From Trueperaceae bacterium (GTDB taxonomy: Bacteria > Deinococcota > Deinococci > Deinococcales > Trueperaceae), in NCBI GenBank assembly GCA_011390675.1, contig JAABRX010000027.1, positions 1 to 37,865 on the forward strand: a stretch of 37,865 bases of DNA, given 5' to 3'. The position numbers and the translations under genes are program-made. A model generated the notes under the pieces. The model was not told the DNA's origin. It worked only from the letters and a program-made list of their open reading frames with translations, and searched no databases. Within the stretch, counting starts at the first letter, position 1, and the number at the start of each line of letters is the position of its first letter. Positions 11,023-18,964 of this stretch are shown here, one piece after another.

Positions 11023-11808
11023 TCAGCTCGAGGCCGAGGTGTAGTTGGCCAACGCGTACCGCCAGAAGGCCTGCGACGCCGCGAGCAGCAGCAGCGCCGC
11101 GGCGACGGCGCCCAGAGCCGCCGCCCAGGTCAGCCGCCCCGACGCGGCCTCGGCGGGGACGGTCGTCAGGAACGCGATGGGGACGACGAACGTCAGGAGC
11201 GCGCGCACCCATCCGGGGTAGGCGCTCACCGGGAAGCGCCCGGCCGCGAAGAACGCGGTGAAGAGCTCCGAGACGTTGTCCACCTTGACGAACCAGAACG
11301 CGGTCGTCGTCAGCGCGAACCAGACCGCGTACAAGATGGCGGTGGCGGCGACCAGGAGCAGCAGCGTCAGCCCGACGTTGGCCCACGAGAGCGTCCCCTG
11401 GCGCGCCATGCCGATGCCGATCACCGCCACGCCGATCGCCAGCTGTGGCGTCCACCAGACGCTGGCGTAGCGGGTCGACACGAGGAAGCGCGCCGCGATC
11501 GGCTTCAGGAGCAGGAAATCGAGCTCCCCCTTGCGCACGTACTCCGGCACCCGGTTGAGGTTCGGGACCAGGAAGACGGCGGTCACCCCCTCGAGCAGCA
11601 GGTAGACGCCGAGCAGCGTGAGCGCCTGGTCGAAGGTCCACCCGCCGATCGCGTCGGCTTGGAGGAACACGACGCCCAGGACCAGCGCGCTCGACCCCAG
11701 GAAGAGGAGGACGTTGAAGGCGTTCATCCACCAGTTCACGCGGTACTCGAGGTCCTGCACCAGCGAGTGGGTGAAGAAGATGCGCCAGAGACGCCCGTAG
11801 CGGCTCAT
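11023..11808 (-). CDS. ABC-2 family transporter permease (DUF990-like), second subunit
   Basis: The 261-aa membrane protein has about six spans. The N-terminal pattern SLVQDLEYRVNWWMNAFNVLL and the conserved cytoplasmic stretch EYVRKGELDFLLLKPI resemble the ABC2_membrane_6/DUF990 permeases, which come as two different subunits beside one ATPase. Its ATG overlaps the stop of the preceding permease (ATGA). It is the last gene of the operon read from 13863 leftward. Substrate unknown. Confidence 0.82.
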   Translation of the reverse strand: MSRYGRLWRIFFTHSLVQDLEYRVNWWMNAFNVLLFLGSSALVLGVVFLQADAIGGWTFDQALTLLGVYLLLEGVTAVFLVPNLNRVPEYVRKGELDFLLLKPIAARFLVSTRYASVWWTPQLAIGVAVIGIGMARQGTLSWANVGLTLLLLVAATAILYAVWFALTTTAFWFVKVDNVSELFTAFFAAGRFPVSAYPGWVRALLTFVVPIAFLTTVPAEAASGRLTWAAALGAVAAALLLLAASQAFWRYALANYTSASS

Positions 11809-12608
11809 GCCCCCACCGCCCCGTAGCGGCGCAGCCCTTGCCGCCACAGCACCCAGCGCGCCAGGACGAAGAACGCGCCCCAAGCCGCCTGCACCGCGAA
11901 CGCCTGCGCCAGGTCCGCGCCGCCGAGCCGCCCCAGCAGCGCCTGGACCGGCACGTCGATCAGGTACGGGAACGGGGTGTAGGGCAGCACGGCGCGCAAC
12001 CCCTCCGGGAACAGGTCGAGCGGCGCCAGCGCCCCCGACAGCACCATCGACACCGAGAACCAGACCCGCTCGAGCCCGACGGACTGATCGGTCCAGAACG
12101 TCAACAGGCCCGTGGCGTACTGCTGGAAGAACTTGATCACCCACGCCCCCACGACCAGCAGCGCGAACCCGCCGAGCGCCTCGAACGTCAGCGGCACCCG
12201 CACGCCCGCCCAGGCCATGCCGGCGACGACCGGCACCAGCACCAGAGGGAGCCGCACCGCTTTCTCCGCGACGTTGTCGGCCAGGTGCACCCACATCGGA
12301 TCCATCGGGCGCAGCAGCTTGGGCGAGAGCTCGCCCAGGCGGATCTCGCGGTCGAGCTCCCAGACGACCCACACGACGGTGAGCTGGCGGACCAGGAACA
12401 CCGACAGGAAGTAGGCCGCGAAATCCGCTGCCGCGTAGCCGCCGACCGGTCCGTCGGCGGCCAGCGCCATCCAGATCGCCATCATCACGAGCGGCAGCGA
12501 GCCCGAGATCATCCAGATCACGATCTCGGCGCGGTACTCGGTCATGGTCGCGAAGGCGTGCGCGAACAGCGCCTGCGCCTTGCGGACGTTCCAGCCGAGC
12601 GCGGTCAC
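11805..12608 (-). CDS. ABC-2 family transporter permease (DUF990-like), first subunit
   Basis: The 267-aa membrane protein is paired with the permease at 11023-11808. It opens with FAHAFATMTEYRAEIVIWMISGSL and carries ELDREIRLGELSPKLLRPMDP, the counterpart of the GELDFLLLKPI loop in its partner, so the two permeases are distant paralogues forming a heterodimer. The GTG start overlaps the ATPase stop (GTGA). The frame is open upstream, but the part before this GTG is out-of-frame ATPase sequence. Confidence 0.82.
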   Translation of the reverse strand: MTALGWNVRKAQALFAHAFATMTEYRAEIVIWMISGSLPLVMMAIWMALAADGPVGGYAAADFAAYFLSVFLVRQLTVVWVVWELDREIRLGELSPKLLRPMDPMWVHLADNVAEKAVRLPLVLVPVVAGMAWAGVRVPLTFEALGGFALLVVGAWVIKFFQQYATGLLTFWTDQSVGLERVWFSVSMVLSGALAPLDLFPEGLRAVLPYTPFPYLIDVPVQALLGRLGGADLAQAFAVQAAWGAFFVLARWVLWRQGLRRYGAVGA

Positions 12609-13609
12609 GGCGGGCCGCCGACGGTCGCCCCCGAGCCCCCCGAGCCCGCCGCGAACAGGTCGGCGACGATCTCCTCGATCGGGACGTCCTCGATGGCGAC
12701 GTCGACCACCGGCAGGCGTGCGAGCGCCACGGCCACCGTCCGCGCCACGTCGGCGCGCGGCACGCCCAACTCGAGCACCAGCCCCTCCGACCGGCGCACC
12801 GCGCCCATGCCGGACAGCGCTGCGGGATCGGCCGCCTCCGAGAGCGTGAGGCGCACCCGGCGCTCGGGGGCCCGAGCTTCGACCAACGATTGCAGGTCGC
12901 CATCGAACACGAGCCGGCCGTGGTCGATCACCAGGATCCGGCGCGCGAGCGCCGTGACGTCGGCCATGTAGTGCGACGTGAGGACCACGGTGGCGCCGTG
13001 CCGGGCGTTGTAGTCGGCCACGAAGCGGCGCACCTGCTGCTGCATGGTCACGTCGAGGCCGATCGTGGGCTCGTCCAGGAACAGCACCTGCGGTCGGTGC
13101 AGCAGCGCCGCGGCGAGCTCGCACTTCATCCGCTCCCCCAGGCTCAGCTTGCGCACCTGCTTGTGGAGCAGACCGTCGAGCGAGAGCATCTCCGTGAGCT
13201 CACCCAGGCGCTCGCGGTACACGTCGTCGGGGATCTCGTAGATCGCCTGGTTGACCAGGAACGAGTCGACCGCCGCGAGGTCCCACGACAGCTGCTGCTT
13301 CTGCCCCATGACGAGCGTGATGCCGCGCAAGAACGCGGCTTGACGGCGGCGCGGCTCGAAGCCCGCCACCCGGACGTGCCCATCGCTCGGGTGCAGCAGC
13401 CCGGAGAGGACCTTGAGCGTGGTGGTCTTGCCCGCACCGTTGGGGCCCAGGAACCCGACGACCTCGCCGGGCGCGACGCGAAAGGACACGCCGTCGACCG
13501 CGGCGACGTCGCGGTACGTGCGCGCCACGAAGGCGCGGATGGAGCCGCGCAACCCCGCCTCCTTCTCGTGCACCCGGTAGACCTTGCGGAGCCCGTCGAC
13601 CTCGATCAC
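12605..13609 (-). CDS. ABC transporter ATP-binding protein (DUF990-type exporter)
   Basis: The 334-aa ATPase has Walker [10 protein letters not shown] (residues 55-63), signature LSLGERMKCELAAALL, in which the usual SGG is SLG, and Walker B VLFLDEPTIGLDV, then SHYMAD. The extra N-terminal stretch KEAGLRGSIRAFVARTYRDVAAV before the core is characteristic of ATPases that pair with DUF990-type permeases. Start and stop both overlap neighbours by 4 nt (ATGA upstream, GTGA downstream). The C-terminal domain of about 100 residues probably contacts the permeases or a regulator. Confidence 0.9.
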   Translation of the reverse strand: MIEVDGLRKVYRVHEKEAGLRGSIRAFVARTYRDVAAVDGVSFRVAPGEVVGFLGPNGAGKTTTLKVLSGLLHPSDGHVRVAGFEPRRRQAAFLRGITLVMGQKQQLSWDLAAVDSFLVNQAIYEIPDDVYRERLGELTEMLSLDGLLHKQVRKLSLGERMKCELAAALLHRPQVLFLDEPTIGLDVTMQQQVRRFVADYNARHGATVVLTSHYMADVTALARRILVIDHGRLVFDGDLQSLVEARAPERRVRLTLSEAADPAALSGMGAVRRSEGLVLELGVPRADVARTVAVALARLPVVDVAIEDVPIEEIVADLFAAGSGGSGATVGGPP

Positions 13610-13863
13610 GCGCTGCGGTCCTCGGGCTCCTCGGCGGCTGCATCGGCCGCGTCGTCTTGAGCGCGCTGGGCATCGGCTTGGCGTACCGTCCAGAGCAAGG
13701 CGCCACCGATCAGCGCCAAGAAGAGCGCGGTACCCAGCGGGCTGCCGCGGAAGAAGCCGAGGTTCGCCACCGCGTCCGCGATCGCGAGGGCCGCGATCAC
13801 CACCCCGACCACCAAGAAGCCCCGACCCAGGGCCAGGTACGCGCGACGTGCGGCATCGGTCAC
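13606..13863 (-). CDS. Small two-span membrane protein leading an ABC exporter operon
   Basis: The 85-aa protein has hydrophobic segments at about residues 14-33 and 40-60, then a very acidic and Ala-rich tail (DDAADAAAEEPEDRSA). No family is recognised. It starts at a GTG 6 nt after a -10 hexamer and ends in an ATGA overlap with the ATPase, so it is the first gene of the four-gene exporter operon and probably works with it, for example as a membrane accessory subunit. That role is inferred from context only. Confidence 0.7.
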   Translation of the reverse strand: MTDAARRAYLALGRGFLVVGVVIAALAIADAVANLGFFRGSPLGTALFLALIGGALLWTVRQADAQRAQDDAADAAAEEPEDRSA

Positions 13864-13869
13864 GACCGA

Positions 13870-13875
13870 AGGCTA
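13870..13875 (-). promoter_or_regulatory. -10 element of the exporter operon
   Basis: TAGCCT on the minus strand lies 6 nt before the GTG start at 13863. It reaches into the last base pairs before the M32 peptidase stop region. Confidence 0.55.
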
Positions 13876-13877
13876 CC

Positions 13878-15392
13878 TCACGCGTGCGCCAAGGCTGGGT
13901 AGAGCGCTCCGTACTTGCTCCGGAGGTAGGTCAGGTACGGCTCTGGGTCGATCGGTCCCCCCGTGGCGTCGCGCACGAGGACGTCGACGGGTTTGGCCCG
14001 GCCGTGGCGGTAGACGTGGTCGCGGAGCCAGCCGTGCAGCTCCCCGAACGACCCGCGGGCGATCGCGGCATCGACGTCGCCGACGGCGCGCACCGCCGCG
14101 GCGTAGAACTGGGCGCTCAGCACGTTGCCGAGCGCGTACCCCTGGAACGCGCCCCCGACCATCCCTGCGAACCAGTGCACGTCCTGGAGGACACCGTCGC
14201 CATGCCGCTCGGGGGTCACGCCCAGGTCGCGCGCGTACCGCGCGGACCAGGCGTCGGGCAGGTCGCGCACCGCGAGGCGGCCCTCGAGGAGGTCGAGTTC
14301 GAGGTCGAAGCGCAGGAGCACGTGCAGCGTGTACGTGAGCTCGTCGGCGTCGGTCCGGATGAGGCTGGGCACCACCCGGTTGACCGCGCGGTACGCGGCG
14401 TCGACGTCGACGTGCTCGAGCGCGGGGAAGCGGGCGCGCAGGTGCGGCAGCGCGAAGGTCCAGAAGGCGCGGCTGCGCCCGACCTGGTTCTCCCACAGCC
14501 GCGACTGGCTCTCGTGCACGCCCGCCGAGACGCCGCGGGCGACCGGCGTGCCCTCCCACACCGCGTCGACGCCTTGTTCGTAGAGGGCATGCCCGGCCTC
14601 GTGCAGGGTCGAATACAGGGCCTCGGTCAGGTCGCGTTCGTTCACGCGGGTGGTGATGCGCACGTCGCCACCGGCGATGCGCGTCGCGAACGGGTGGGGG
14701 GCGACGTCCTGACGCCCGCGAGCCACGTCGTAGCCGATGCGCACGGCCAGCTCGAGGGCCGCCTCGAGCTGCGCCGCGGCCGGGTAAGGCCCCGCGGGCA
14801 GCGGCGCCGGGGCCGGGGTGGCGACCGCCGCCGCGACCAGCGGACGCAGGCCCTCGCCGAGCGCGTCGAACAGCGGACGCAGCAGCGCCACCGTCGCCCC
14901 CTCGTCCTCCTCGTCGATCAACGGGTCGGCGACGTGCTCGGCCCCCGGAAAGTAGCCAGCGTAGCGATGGGCGAGTTCGACGCTGCGCTCGAGGTGGTCG
15001 GCCACGGACGCGAAGTCGTCACGGGGGCGCGCGCGCCGCCAGGCCTCGAACGCCGCGCTCACGTGGGCCGCGCGGGCGACGTGGAACGCGACCGGCACCC
15101 GCCGCGCGCGCTCCAGGTCGCGCCGAACGACGCGCACGAGCACGGCGTCGCGATCGGCCGGATCGAGCGACTCGGAAGCGCGCTCGGCGGCCCCGAGCGC
15201 GCGCTCGAAGGCGGGCGCCACGTGCCGCTCGTGGGCGAGGCGCACGATCGTCTCCATCTGACGACCGCGGGCATCACCGCCAGCGGCGGGCATGCACACG
15301 GCTTGGTCCCAGTCGAGGATGGCGAGCGCCGCCTCGAGGTCGACGAGCTCACGAAGGCGGGTGCGCAACGATGCGAAGGCGGGATCGGGCAT
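13878..15392 (-). CDS. M32 family metallocarboxypeptidase
   Basis: The 504-aa protein removes C-terminal residues from peptides, as in Thermus aquaticus carboxypeptidase Taq and related cytoplasmic enzymes. The zinc motif HEAGH is at residues 264-268, and the third ligand region HESQSRLWENQVGRS is at 293-307, which is the M32 signature. An LDWDQAVCMP stretch near residue 26 is also typical. The ATG at 15392 is preferred over an upstream in-frame ATG because a -10 hexamer lies 5 nt before it and homology begins there. There is no signal peptide, so it acts in the cytoplasm in peptide recycling. Confidence 0.94.
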   Translation of the reverse strand: MPDPAFASLRTRLRELVDLEAALAILDWDQAVCMPAAGGDARGRQMETIVRLAHERHVAPAFERALGAAERASESLDPADRDAVLVRVVRRDLERARRVPVAFHVARAAHVSAAFEAWRRARPRDDFASVADHLERSVELAHRYAGYFPGAEHVADPLIDEEDEGATVALLRPLFDALGEGLRPLVAAAVATPAPAPLPAGPYPAAAQLEAALELAVRIGYDVARGRQDVAPHPFATRIAGGDVRITTRVNERDLTEALYSTLHEAGHALYEQGVDAVWEGTPVARGVSAGVHESQSRLWENQVGRSRAFWTFALPHLRARFPALEHVDVDAAYRAVNRVVPSLIRTDADELTYTLHVLLRFDLELDLLEGRLAVRDLPDAWSARYARDLGVTPERHGDGVLQDVHWFAGMVGGAFQGYALGNVLSAQFYAAAVRAVGDVDAAIARGSFGELHGWLRDHVYRHGRAKPVDVLVRDATGGPIDPEPYLTYLRSKYGALYPALAHA

Positions 15393-15397
15393 ACGCC

Positions 15398-15403
15398 AGG
15401 CTA
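15398..15403 (-). promoter_or_regulatory. -10 element of leaderless M32 peptidase gene
   Basis: TAGCCT on the minus strand lies 5 nt before ATG 15392. Confidence 0.6.
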
Positions 15404-15479
15404 CGAGCGCCGAGGTTGCATTCGGGTGGCAGACATCACCCACGGCCGCACAGAAGCGTGGGATCGCACGCGCGCGGCT

Positions 15480-16166
15480 TCAGGCGGGCAGCACGTAGCG
15501 CAGCATCAACACGTAATGGCAGGTGCTGCCGGCGAGCACGAACAGGTGCCACAGCTCGTGGTACCCGAACACCTTGGGCCACGGATCCGGGCGCTTGAGC
15601 GCGAAGATGACCGCCCCGACCGAGTAGAAGGCGCCGCCGGCGCCCAACCACGCGAGCGCGGACCAGGGGAACGCTTGCACCAATGGCGCGATGGCGACGA
15701 CCGCCATCCAGCCCAACCCCAGGTACAAGGCGGTCGAGAGCCAGCGCGGGGCGTCGAGCCAGACGAGCTTGAAGATCACGCCGAGGCCAGCCGCACCCCA
15801 CGCGACGCCGAACACCGACCACCCCCACGCCGGGCTCACGCTGGCCAGGCTGACGAGCGCGATCGGCGTGTACGTACCGGCGATGAGCAAGTAGATCGCC
15901 GCATGGTCGAACAGGCGCAGGCGCCGCAGCACCTCGGGGCGCGCGCGCACCGCGTGCAGCAGCGTGCTCGCCAGATAGAGCAGGAAGAGCGACGCGGCGT
16001 AGATCGCGAAGGCGACGGTGCGCCGCTCGTCGCCGGCGGACAGCACCACCAAGAGCACGCCGCCGACGATCGCCAGCACCGTGCCGACGCCGTGCGTGAT
16101 CGCGTTCCACGGCTCGCGCAGCGCGCGCCCGAGCGCTCCGAGCGGCTGGGGTTCGGTGTTCGTCAT
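15480..16166 (-). CDS. Hemolysin III / PAQR-like membrane protein
   Basis: The 228-aa protein has seven predicted spans in the hemolysin-III/YqfA (PAQR-related) family. Conserved marks are EPWNAITHGVG near residue 18, STLLHA, FDHAAIYLLIAGTYTP and GYHELWHLFVLAGSTCHY, whose His residues and the Asp of FDH are the likely metal ligands. The N-terminal tail is cytoplasmic. It is transcribed from its own leaderless promoter upstream of the M32 gene and ends 87 nt before that gene's start. Despite the name, hemolysis is unproven for most members; a membrane stress or lipid role is possible. Confidence 0.92.
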   Translation of the reverse strand: MTNTEPQPLGALGRALREPWNAITHGVGTVLAIVGGVLLVVLSAGDERRTVAFAIYAASLFLLYLASTLLHAVRARPEVLRRLRLFDHAAIYLLIAGTYTPIALVSLASVSPAWGWSVFGVAWGAAGLGVIFKLVWLDAPRWLSTALYLGLGWMAVVAIAPLVQAFPWSALAWLGAGGAFYSVGAVIFALKRPDPWPKVFGYHELWHLFVLAGSTCHYVLMLRYVLPA

Positions 16167-16171
16167 GCCCT

Positions 16172-16177
16172 ACCTTA
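16172..16177 (-). promoter_or_regulatory. -10 element of leaderless hemolysin-III-like gene
   Basis: TAAGGT on the minus strand lies 5 nt before ATG 16166. Confidence 0.6.
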
Positions 16178-16209
16178 CGTGCCGGTCCGGTGAGAAGCCG
16201 CCGCCGCGA

Positions 16210-17046
16210 TCACGGCTCGGCGCCCAGAGCGACCGGCGCGTCGGGGTGGCTGACCCAGTCCGACCACGAGCCGGCGTACAGCTTGGCGCCGTGGATCCCC
16301 GCCGCCTCGAGCGCCATGAGGTCGTGCGCCGCCGAGACGCCCGAGCCGCAGTAGACGACCACTTCGCGCGCCGCGGCGAGCGGCGCGAAGCGATCGCGCA
16401 GCGCCTGCGGAGCGCGAAAGCGGCCCCCTTCGAGGTTCTCCGCGTACGGGTAGTTGACCGCCCCCGGGACGTGGCCGGCGCGCGGGTCGAGCGGCTCGAC
16501 GTCGCCGCGGTAGCGCTCGGCGGCGCGGGCGTCGACCACCACGCGCTCCGGGTCGTCCAAGCCGGCGATCAGGTCGGCGCGATCGACGAGCATCTCGGGG
16601 CGGGGGCGCGGTTCGAACCGCGTGGGCGGGTGGACGGCCCGATCGGTCGCCACCGGTCCGCCCGCCGCGACCCAGGCGGCGAACCCGCCGTCGAGGACCT
16701 GCACCGCGTCGTGGCCGAGCCAGCGCAACGACCACCACACCCGCCCTGCGACCATGGCGTCGCCCGCGTCGTACGCGACGACGTGGGTGCCGGAGCCGAT
16801 GCCGACGGAGCCGAAGGTCGCCGCCAACTCGGCGGGGTCGGGGAGCGGGTGGCGGCCTCCATGCGCGCCGATCGGAGCGGAGAGGTCGTCCTCGAGGTCG
16901 AGGAAGGCGGCGCCGGGCAGGTGGCCGGCCTCGAACGCGGCCCGGCCGGCGCCGGGGTCACCGAGCACCGAGCGCACGTCGACGAGGCGCAGGTCGGGGT
17001 CGCCGAGGCGGGCGCGGAGGGCGTCGACCGAGATCCATGGGAGCAT
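16210..17046 (-). CDS. sseA: Rhodanese-type sulfurtransferase, 3-mercaptopyruvate type
   Basis: The 278-aa protein has two rhodanese domains. The N-terminal inactive one carries LVDVR, AGHLPGAAFLD and LDGGFAAW. The C-terminal catalytic one carries VDARAAERYRG, GHVPGAVNYPY and the active loop CGSGVSA with Cys233. A CGSGV loop is the pattern of 3-mercaptopyruvate sulfurtransferases, while CRKGV is usual for thiosulfate enzymes, so sulfur transfer from mercaptopyruvate is the likelier reaction. Transcription is divergent from the RNA methyltransferase gene, with both -10 hexamers inside the same 39-bp gap. Confidence 0.92.
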   Translation of the reverse strand: MLPWISVDALRARLGDPDLRLVDVRSVLGDPGAGRAAFEAGHLPGAAFLDLEDDLSAPIGAHGGRHPLPDPAELAATFGSVGIGSGTHVVAYDAGDAMVAGRVWWSLRWLGHDAVQVLDGGFAAWVAAGGPVATDRAVHPPTRFEPRPRPEMLVDRADLIAGLDDPERVVVDARAAERYRGDVEPLDPRAGHVPGAVNYPYAENLEGGRFRAPQALRDRFAPLAAAREVVVYCGSGVSAAHDLMALEAAGIHGAKLYAGSWSDWVSHPDAPVALGAEP

Positions 17047-17051
17047 GGCCG

Positions 17052-17057
17052 AGTCTA
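17052..17057 (-). promoter_or_regulatory. -10 element of leaderless sulfurtransferase gene
   Basis: TAGACT on the minus strand lies 5 nt before ATG 17046. It is 14 bp from the oppositely oriented -10 at 17072. Confidence 0.65.
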
Positions 17058-17071
17058 CCGACCGCGGGCGG

Positions 17072-17077
17072 TAGCAT
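17072..17077 (+). promoter_or_regulatory. -10 element of leaderless RNA methyltransferase gene
   Basis: TAGCAT lies 8 nt before ATG 17086. It shares a 39-bp start-to-start gap with the divergent promoter at 17052-17057. Confidence 0.65.
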
Positions 17078-17085
17078 GCGCACCC

Positions 17086-17907
17086 ATGGCCCGTGCGCCC
17101 GCCCCCATCGAGAGCCCCACCAACCCCCGCGTCAAGCGGCTGGTGCGTCTGCGCGAACGCAGGACGCGCGACGCCGAGGGGGTGGCGCTCGTCGAAGGGG
17201 CGCGCGAGGTCGACCGAGCCATGGACGGCGGCTGGAGCGTGGTCGTGCTCGCGACCTGCACGGCGCTGTACTCGCCGGAAGCGCGGACGCTGGCGCCCCG
17301 GCGCGAACGCCTGGAGGCCGAGCGCTGGGCGCTCTCCGAGGCCGCGTTCCGCAAAGCGAGCGTCCGCCAACACCCGGACGGCGTCCTGGCGCTCGTCGTG
17401 CCGCCACAGCGCACGCTCTCCGATCTGCCCGCCCGCTCGGACGCGCTCTGGCTGGTCGCCGACGGCCTCGAGAAACCCGGCAACCTGGGCGCCTTGCTGC
17501 GCACCGCCGACGCGGCCGCCGTCGACGCCGTGCTGGTCACCGGGGCCGGCACCGACCTGGCGAACCCGAACGTGGTGCGGGCGAGCATGGGCAGCCTGTT
17601 CGCGCGCCCGGTCCTCGCCGTCGCACCGGACGAGGCTCGCGCCGAGCTGCGCGCGCGCGGGATGCGCGTGGTCGCGACCAGCCCCGCGGCGACCGTCGAC
17701 CTGTGGGACGCGGACCTGCTCGGACCCGTGGCGATCGTCCTCGGCACGGAACACGCAGGGCTCGACCCCGGGTGGTTGGCCGACGCCGACGTCCAGGTGC
17801 GGGTACCGATGGCCGGCCTGGCCGATTCGCTCAACGTGGCGACGACGGGCGCGCTGCTGCTGTTCGAGGCGCGCCGCCAGCGGCGCGCGGCGCCTCAGAA
17901 GGACTGA
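17086..17907 (+). CDS. TrmH/SpoU family RNA 2'-O-methyltransferase
   Basis: The 273-aa protein has an N-terminal substrate-binding domain (NPRVKRLVRLRERRTRDAEG, then LVEGAREVDRA) and a C-terminal SPOUT methyltransferase domain with the three family motifs: NLGALLRTADA, IVLGTEHAGLD and VPMAGLADSLNVATTGALLLFEA. It should methylate a ribose 2'-OH in rRNA or tRNA using S-adenosylmethionine; the target base cannot be read from the sequence. The upstream frame is open, but ATG 17086 follows a -10 hexamer and starts the homologous region. Its 3' end overlaps the convergent receiver gene by 13 bp. Confidence 0.92.
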   Translation: MARAPAPIESPTNPRVKRLVRLRERRTRDAEGVALVEGAREVDRAMDGGWSVVVLATCTALYSPEARTLAPRRERLEAERWALSEAAFRKASVRQHPDGVLALVVPPQRTLSDLPARSDALWLVADGLEKPGNLGALLRTADAAAVDAVLVTGAGTDLANPNVVRASMGSLFARPVLAVAPDEARAELRARGMRVVATSPAATVDLWDADLLGPVAIVLGTEHAGLDPGWLADADVQVRVPMAGLADSLNVATTGALLLFEARRQRRAAPQKD

Positions 17908-18281
17908 CGCTCGCCGGCGAGCACGCGCTTGATCAGGTTGCGGAAGTCCTTGCCCTCGAGCGGTTTCATGACGAGCGCGTCGACCTTGGCGAGGCGCGCC
18001 CCTTCGCGCGTCTGTGGATCGCGCAGGGCCGTCAGGATCACGATCTTCGTGTCCTTCAAGCGCCCGATGCGGCGGATCCGCTCGGCGACCTCGAGCCCGC
18101 CGAGCTGCGGCATGGCGACGTCGAGGATCGCGAGCGCGGGGGTGTGGTCCTTGAGCCACTCGAGCGCCGCTTTGCCGTCCTCGACCATCGCGAGCTCGTA
18201 GCCCTCCGATGCGAGCAGCATGTCGACGAGGATGCGGTGGCCTTCGTTGTCGTCGGCGACGAGGACGAGTGGAGGCGTCAT
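17895..18281 (-). CDS. Single-domain response regulator (CheY-like receiver)
   Basis: The 128-aa protein is one receiver domain with no output domain. Acidic pocket residues are Asp10-Asp11 (VADDNEGHR), the phospho-acceptor is Asp54 (AILDVAMP), the switch Thr is Thr84 (ILTAL) and the conserved Lys is Lys106 (MKPLE). All catalytic positions are present, so it should be phosphorylatable and act by protein contact. No histidine kinase lies in the window. It is leaderless, divergent from mscL, and its stop lies inside the last codons of the RNA methyltransferase gene. Confidence 0.95.
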   Translation of the reverse strand: MTPPLVLVADDNEGHRILVDMLLASEGYELAMVEDGKAALEWLKDHTPALAILDVAMPQLGGLEVAERIRRIGRLKDTKIVILTALRDPQTREGARLAKVDALVMKPLEGKDFRNLIKRVLAGERQSF

Positions 18282-18289
18282 GGTGCCTG

Positions 18290-18295
18290 ATGGTA
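18290..18295 (-). promoter_or_regulatory. -10 element of leaderless receiver gene
   Basis: TACCAT on the minus strand lies 8 nt before ATG 18281. Confidence 0.6.
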
Positions 18296-18347
18296 CCCCT
18301 TGCGGCCCGTCGGCGTGGACGGCGGCACCTCGGTCTCGGCCTGACCG

Positions 18348-18353
18348 TACACT
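18348..18353 (+). promoter_or_regulatory. -10 element of mscL
   Basis: TACACT lies about 48 nt before ATG 18402. Unlike most genes here, mscL keeps a leader with a Shine-Dalgarno sequence AAGGAG (18387-18392) 9 nt before its ATG. Confidence 0.5.
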
Positions 18354-18401
18354 CGGGCATCCCCACCCGGGGCACCGTCGCCCCAGAAGGAGCCGATCGC
18401 G

Positions 18402-18839
18402 ATGCTCAAGGAGTTCCGCGACTTCATCAACCGAGGCAACGTCATCGACCTGGCGGTCGCCGTGATCATCGGCGGTGCGTTCGGTCAGATCACGGCGTCC
18501 CTCGTGAACCAGGTGATCATGCCGCCGCTCGGCCTGCTCATCGGCGGCGTCGACTTCGCCAACCTCGGCTTCATCCTCAAGGACGCCGCGCAGTACGCCT
18601 CCGTGGCCGAGGCGATCGAGGCAGGCGCCCCCGTGATCCAGATCGGCGCCTTCCTGAACACGCTGATCAACTTCCTGATCGTCGCGTTCGTCATCTTCAT
18701 GGTGGTGCGTTCGTACAACCAGATGCAGCAGCGCTTCGTGAAGAAGGTGGCCGAAGCCCCGGCCGCCGCTGCGGCGCCGCCGGCCGACGTGCAGCTACTG
18801 ACCGAGATCCGCGACCTGCTCAAGCAACGCGCCGGCTGA
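18402..18839 (+). CDS. mscL: Large-conductance mechanosensitive channel
   Basis: The 145-aa inner-membrane channel opens under osmotic downshock. The N-terminal helix MLKEFRDFINRGNVIDLAVAVIIGGAFGQITASLVNQ (described by its landmarks FRDF, RGNV and GGAF) contains the pore-lining first span. The PPLGLLIGGVDF segment follows, and the second span is FLNTLINFLIVAFVIFMVVR. The C-terminal cytoplasmic helix has an Ala/Pro-rich linker and EIRDLL, as usual for the MscL bundle. Length and layout are standard. A strong ribosome-binding site supports the start, and a hairpin follows the stop. Confidence 0.97.
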   Translation: MLKEFRDFINRGNVIDLAVAVIIGGAFGQITASLVNQVIMPPLGLLIGGVDFANLGFILKDAAQYASVAEAIEAGAPVIQIGAFLNTLINFLIVAFVIFMVVRSYNQMQQRFVKKVAEAPAAAAAPPADVQLLTEIRDLLKQRAG

Positions 18840-18861
18840 CGCCGGCCCATCCGCCGCTCGA

Positions 18862-18916
18862 CGGGCTCCGGCGCACGACGCCGGAGCCCGACGCGCGGAC
18901 GGTCACGGAGACCGTC
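18862..18916 (+). terminator. Hairpins downstream of mscL
   Basis: There is a 12-bp perfect stem (CGGGCTCCGGCG 18862-18873 with CGCCGGAGCCCG 18879-18890, 5-nt loop), followed by a 7-bp stem (GACGGTC / GACCGTC, 18898-18916). The first starts 22 nt after the mscL stop and is the probable terminator despite lacking a U-tract. Confidence 0.65.
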
Positions 18917-18950
18917 GCCTCGGCCGCAACGCCCGCCCGACCCCGGGCGG

Positions 18951-18956
18951 TACCAT
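18951..18956 (+). promoter_or_regulatory. -10 element of leaderless DUF454 gene
   Basis: TACCAT lies 8 nt before GTG 18965. The ATG inside this hexamer region is out of frame with the gene, which supports the GTG start. Confidence 0.6.
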
Positions 18957-18964
18957 GCCGGGCC

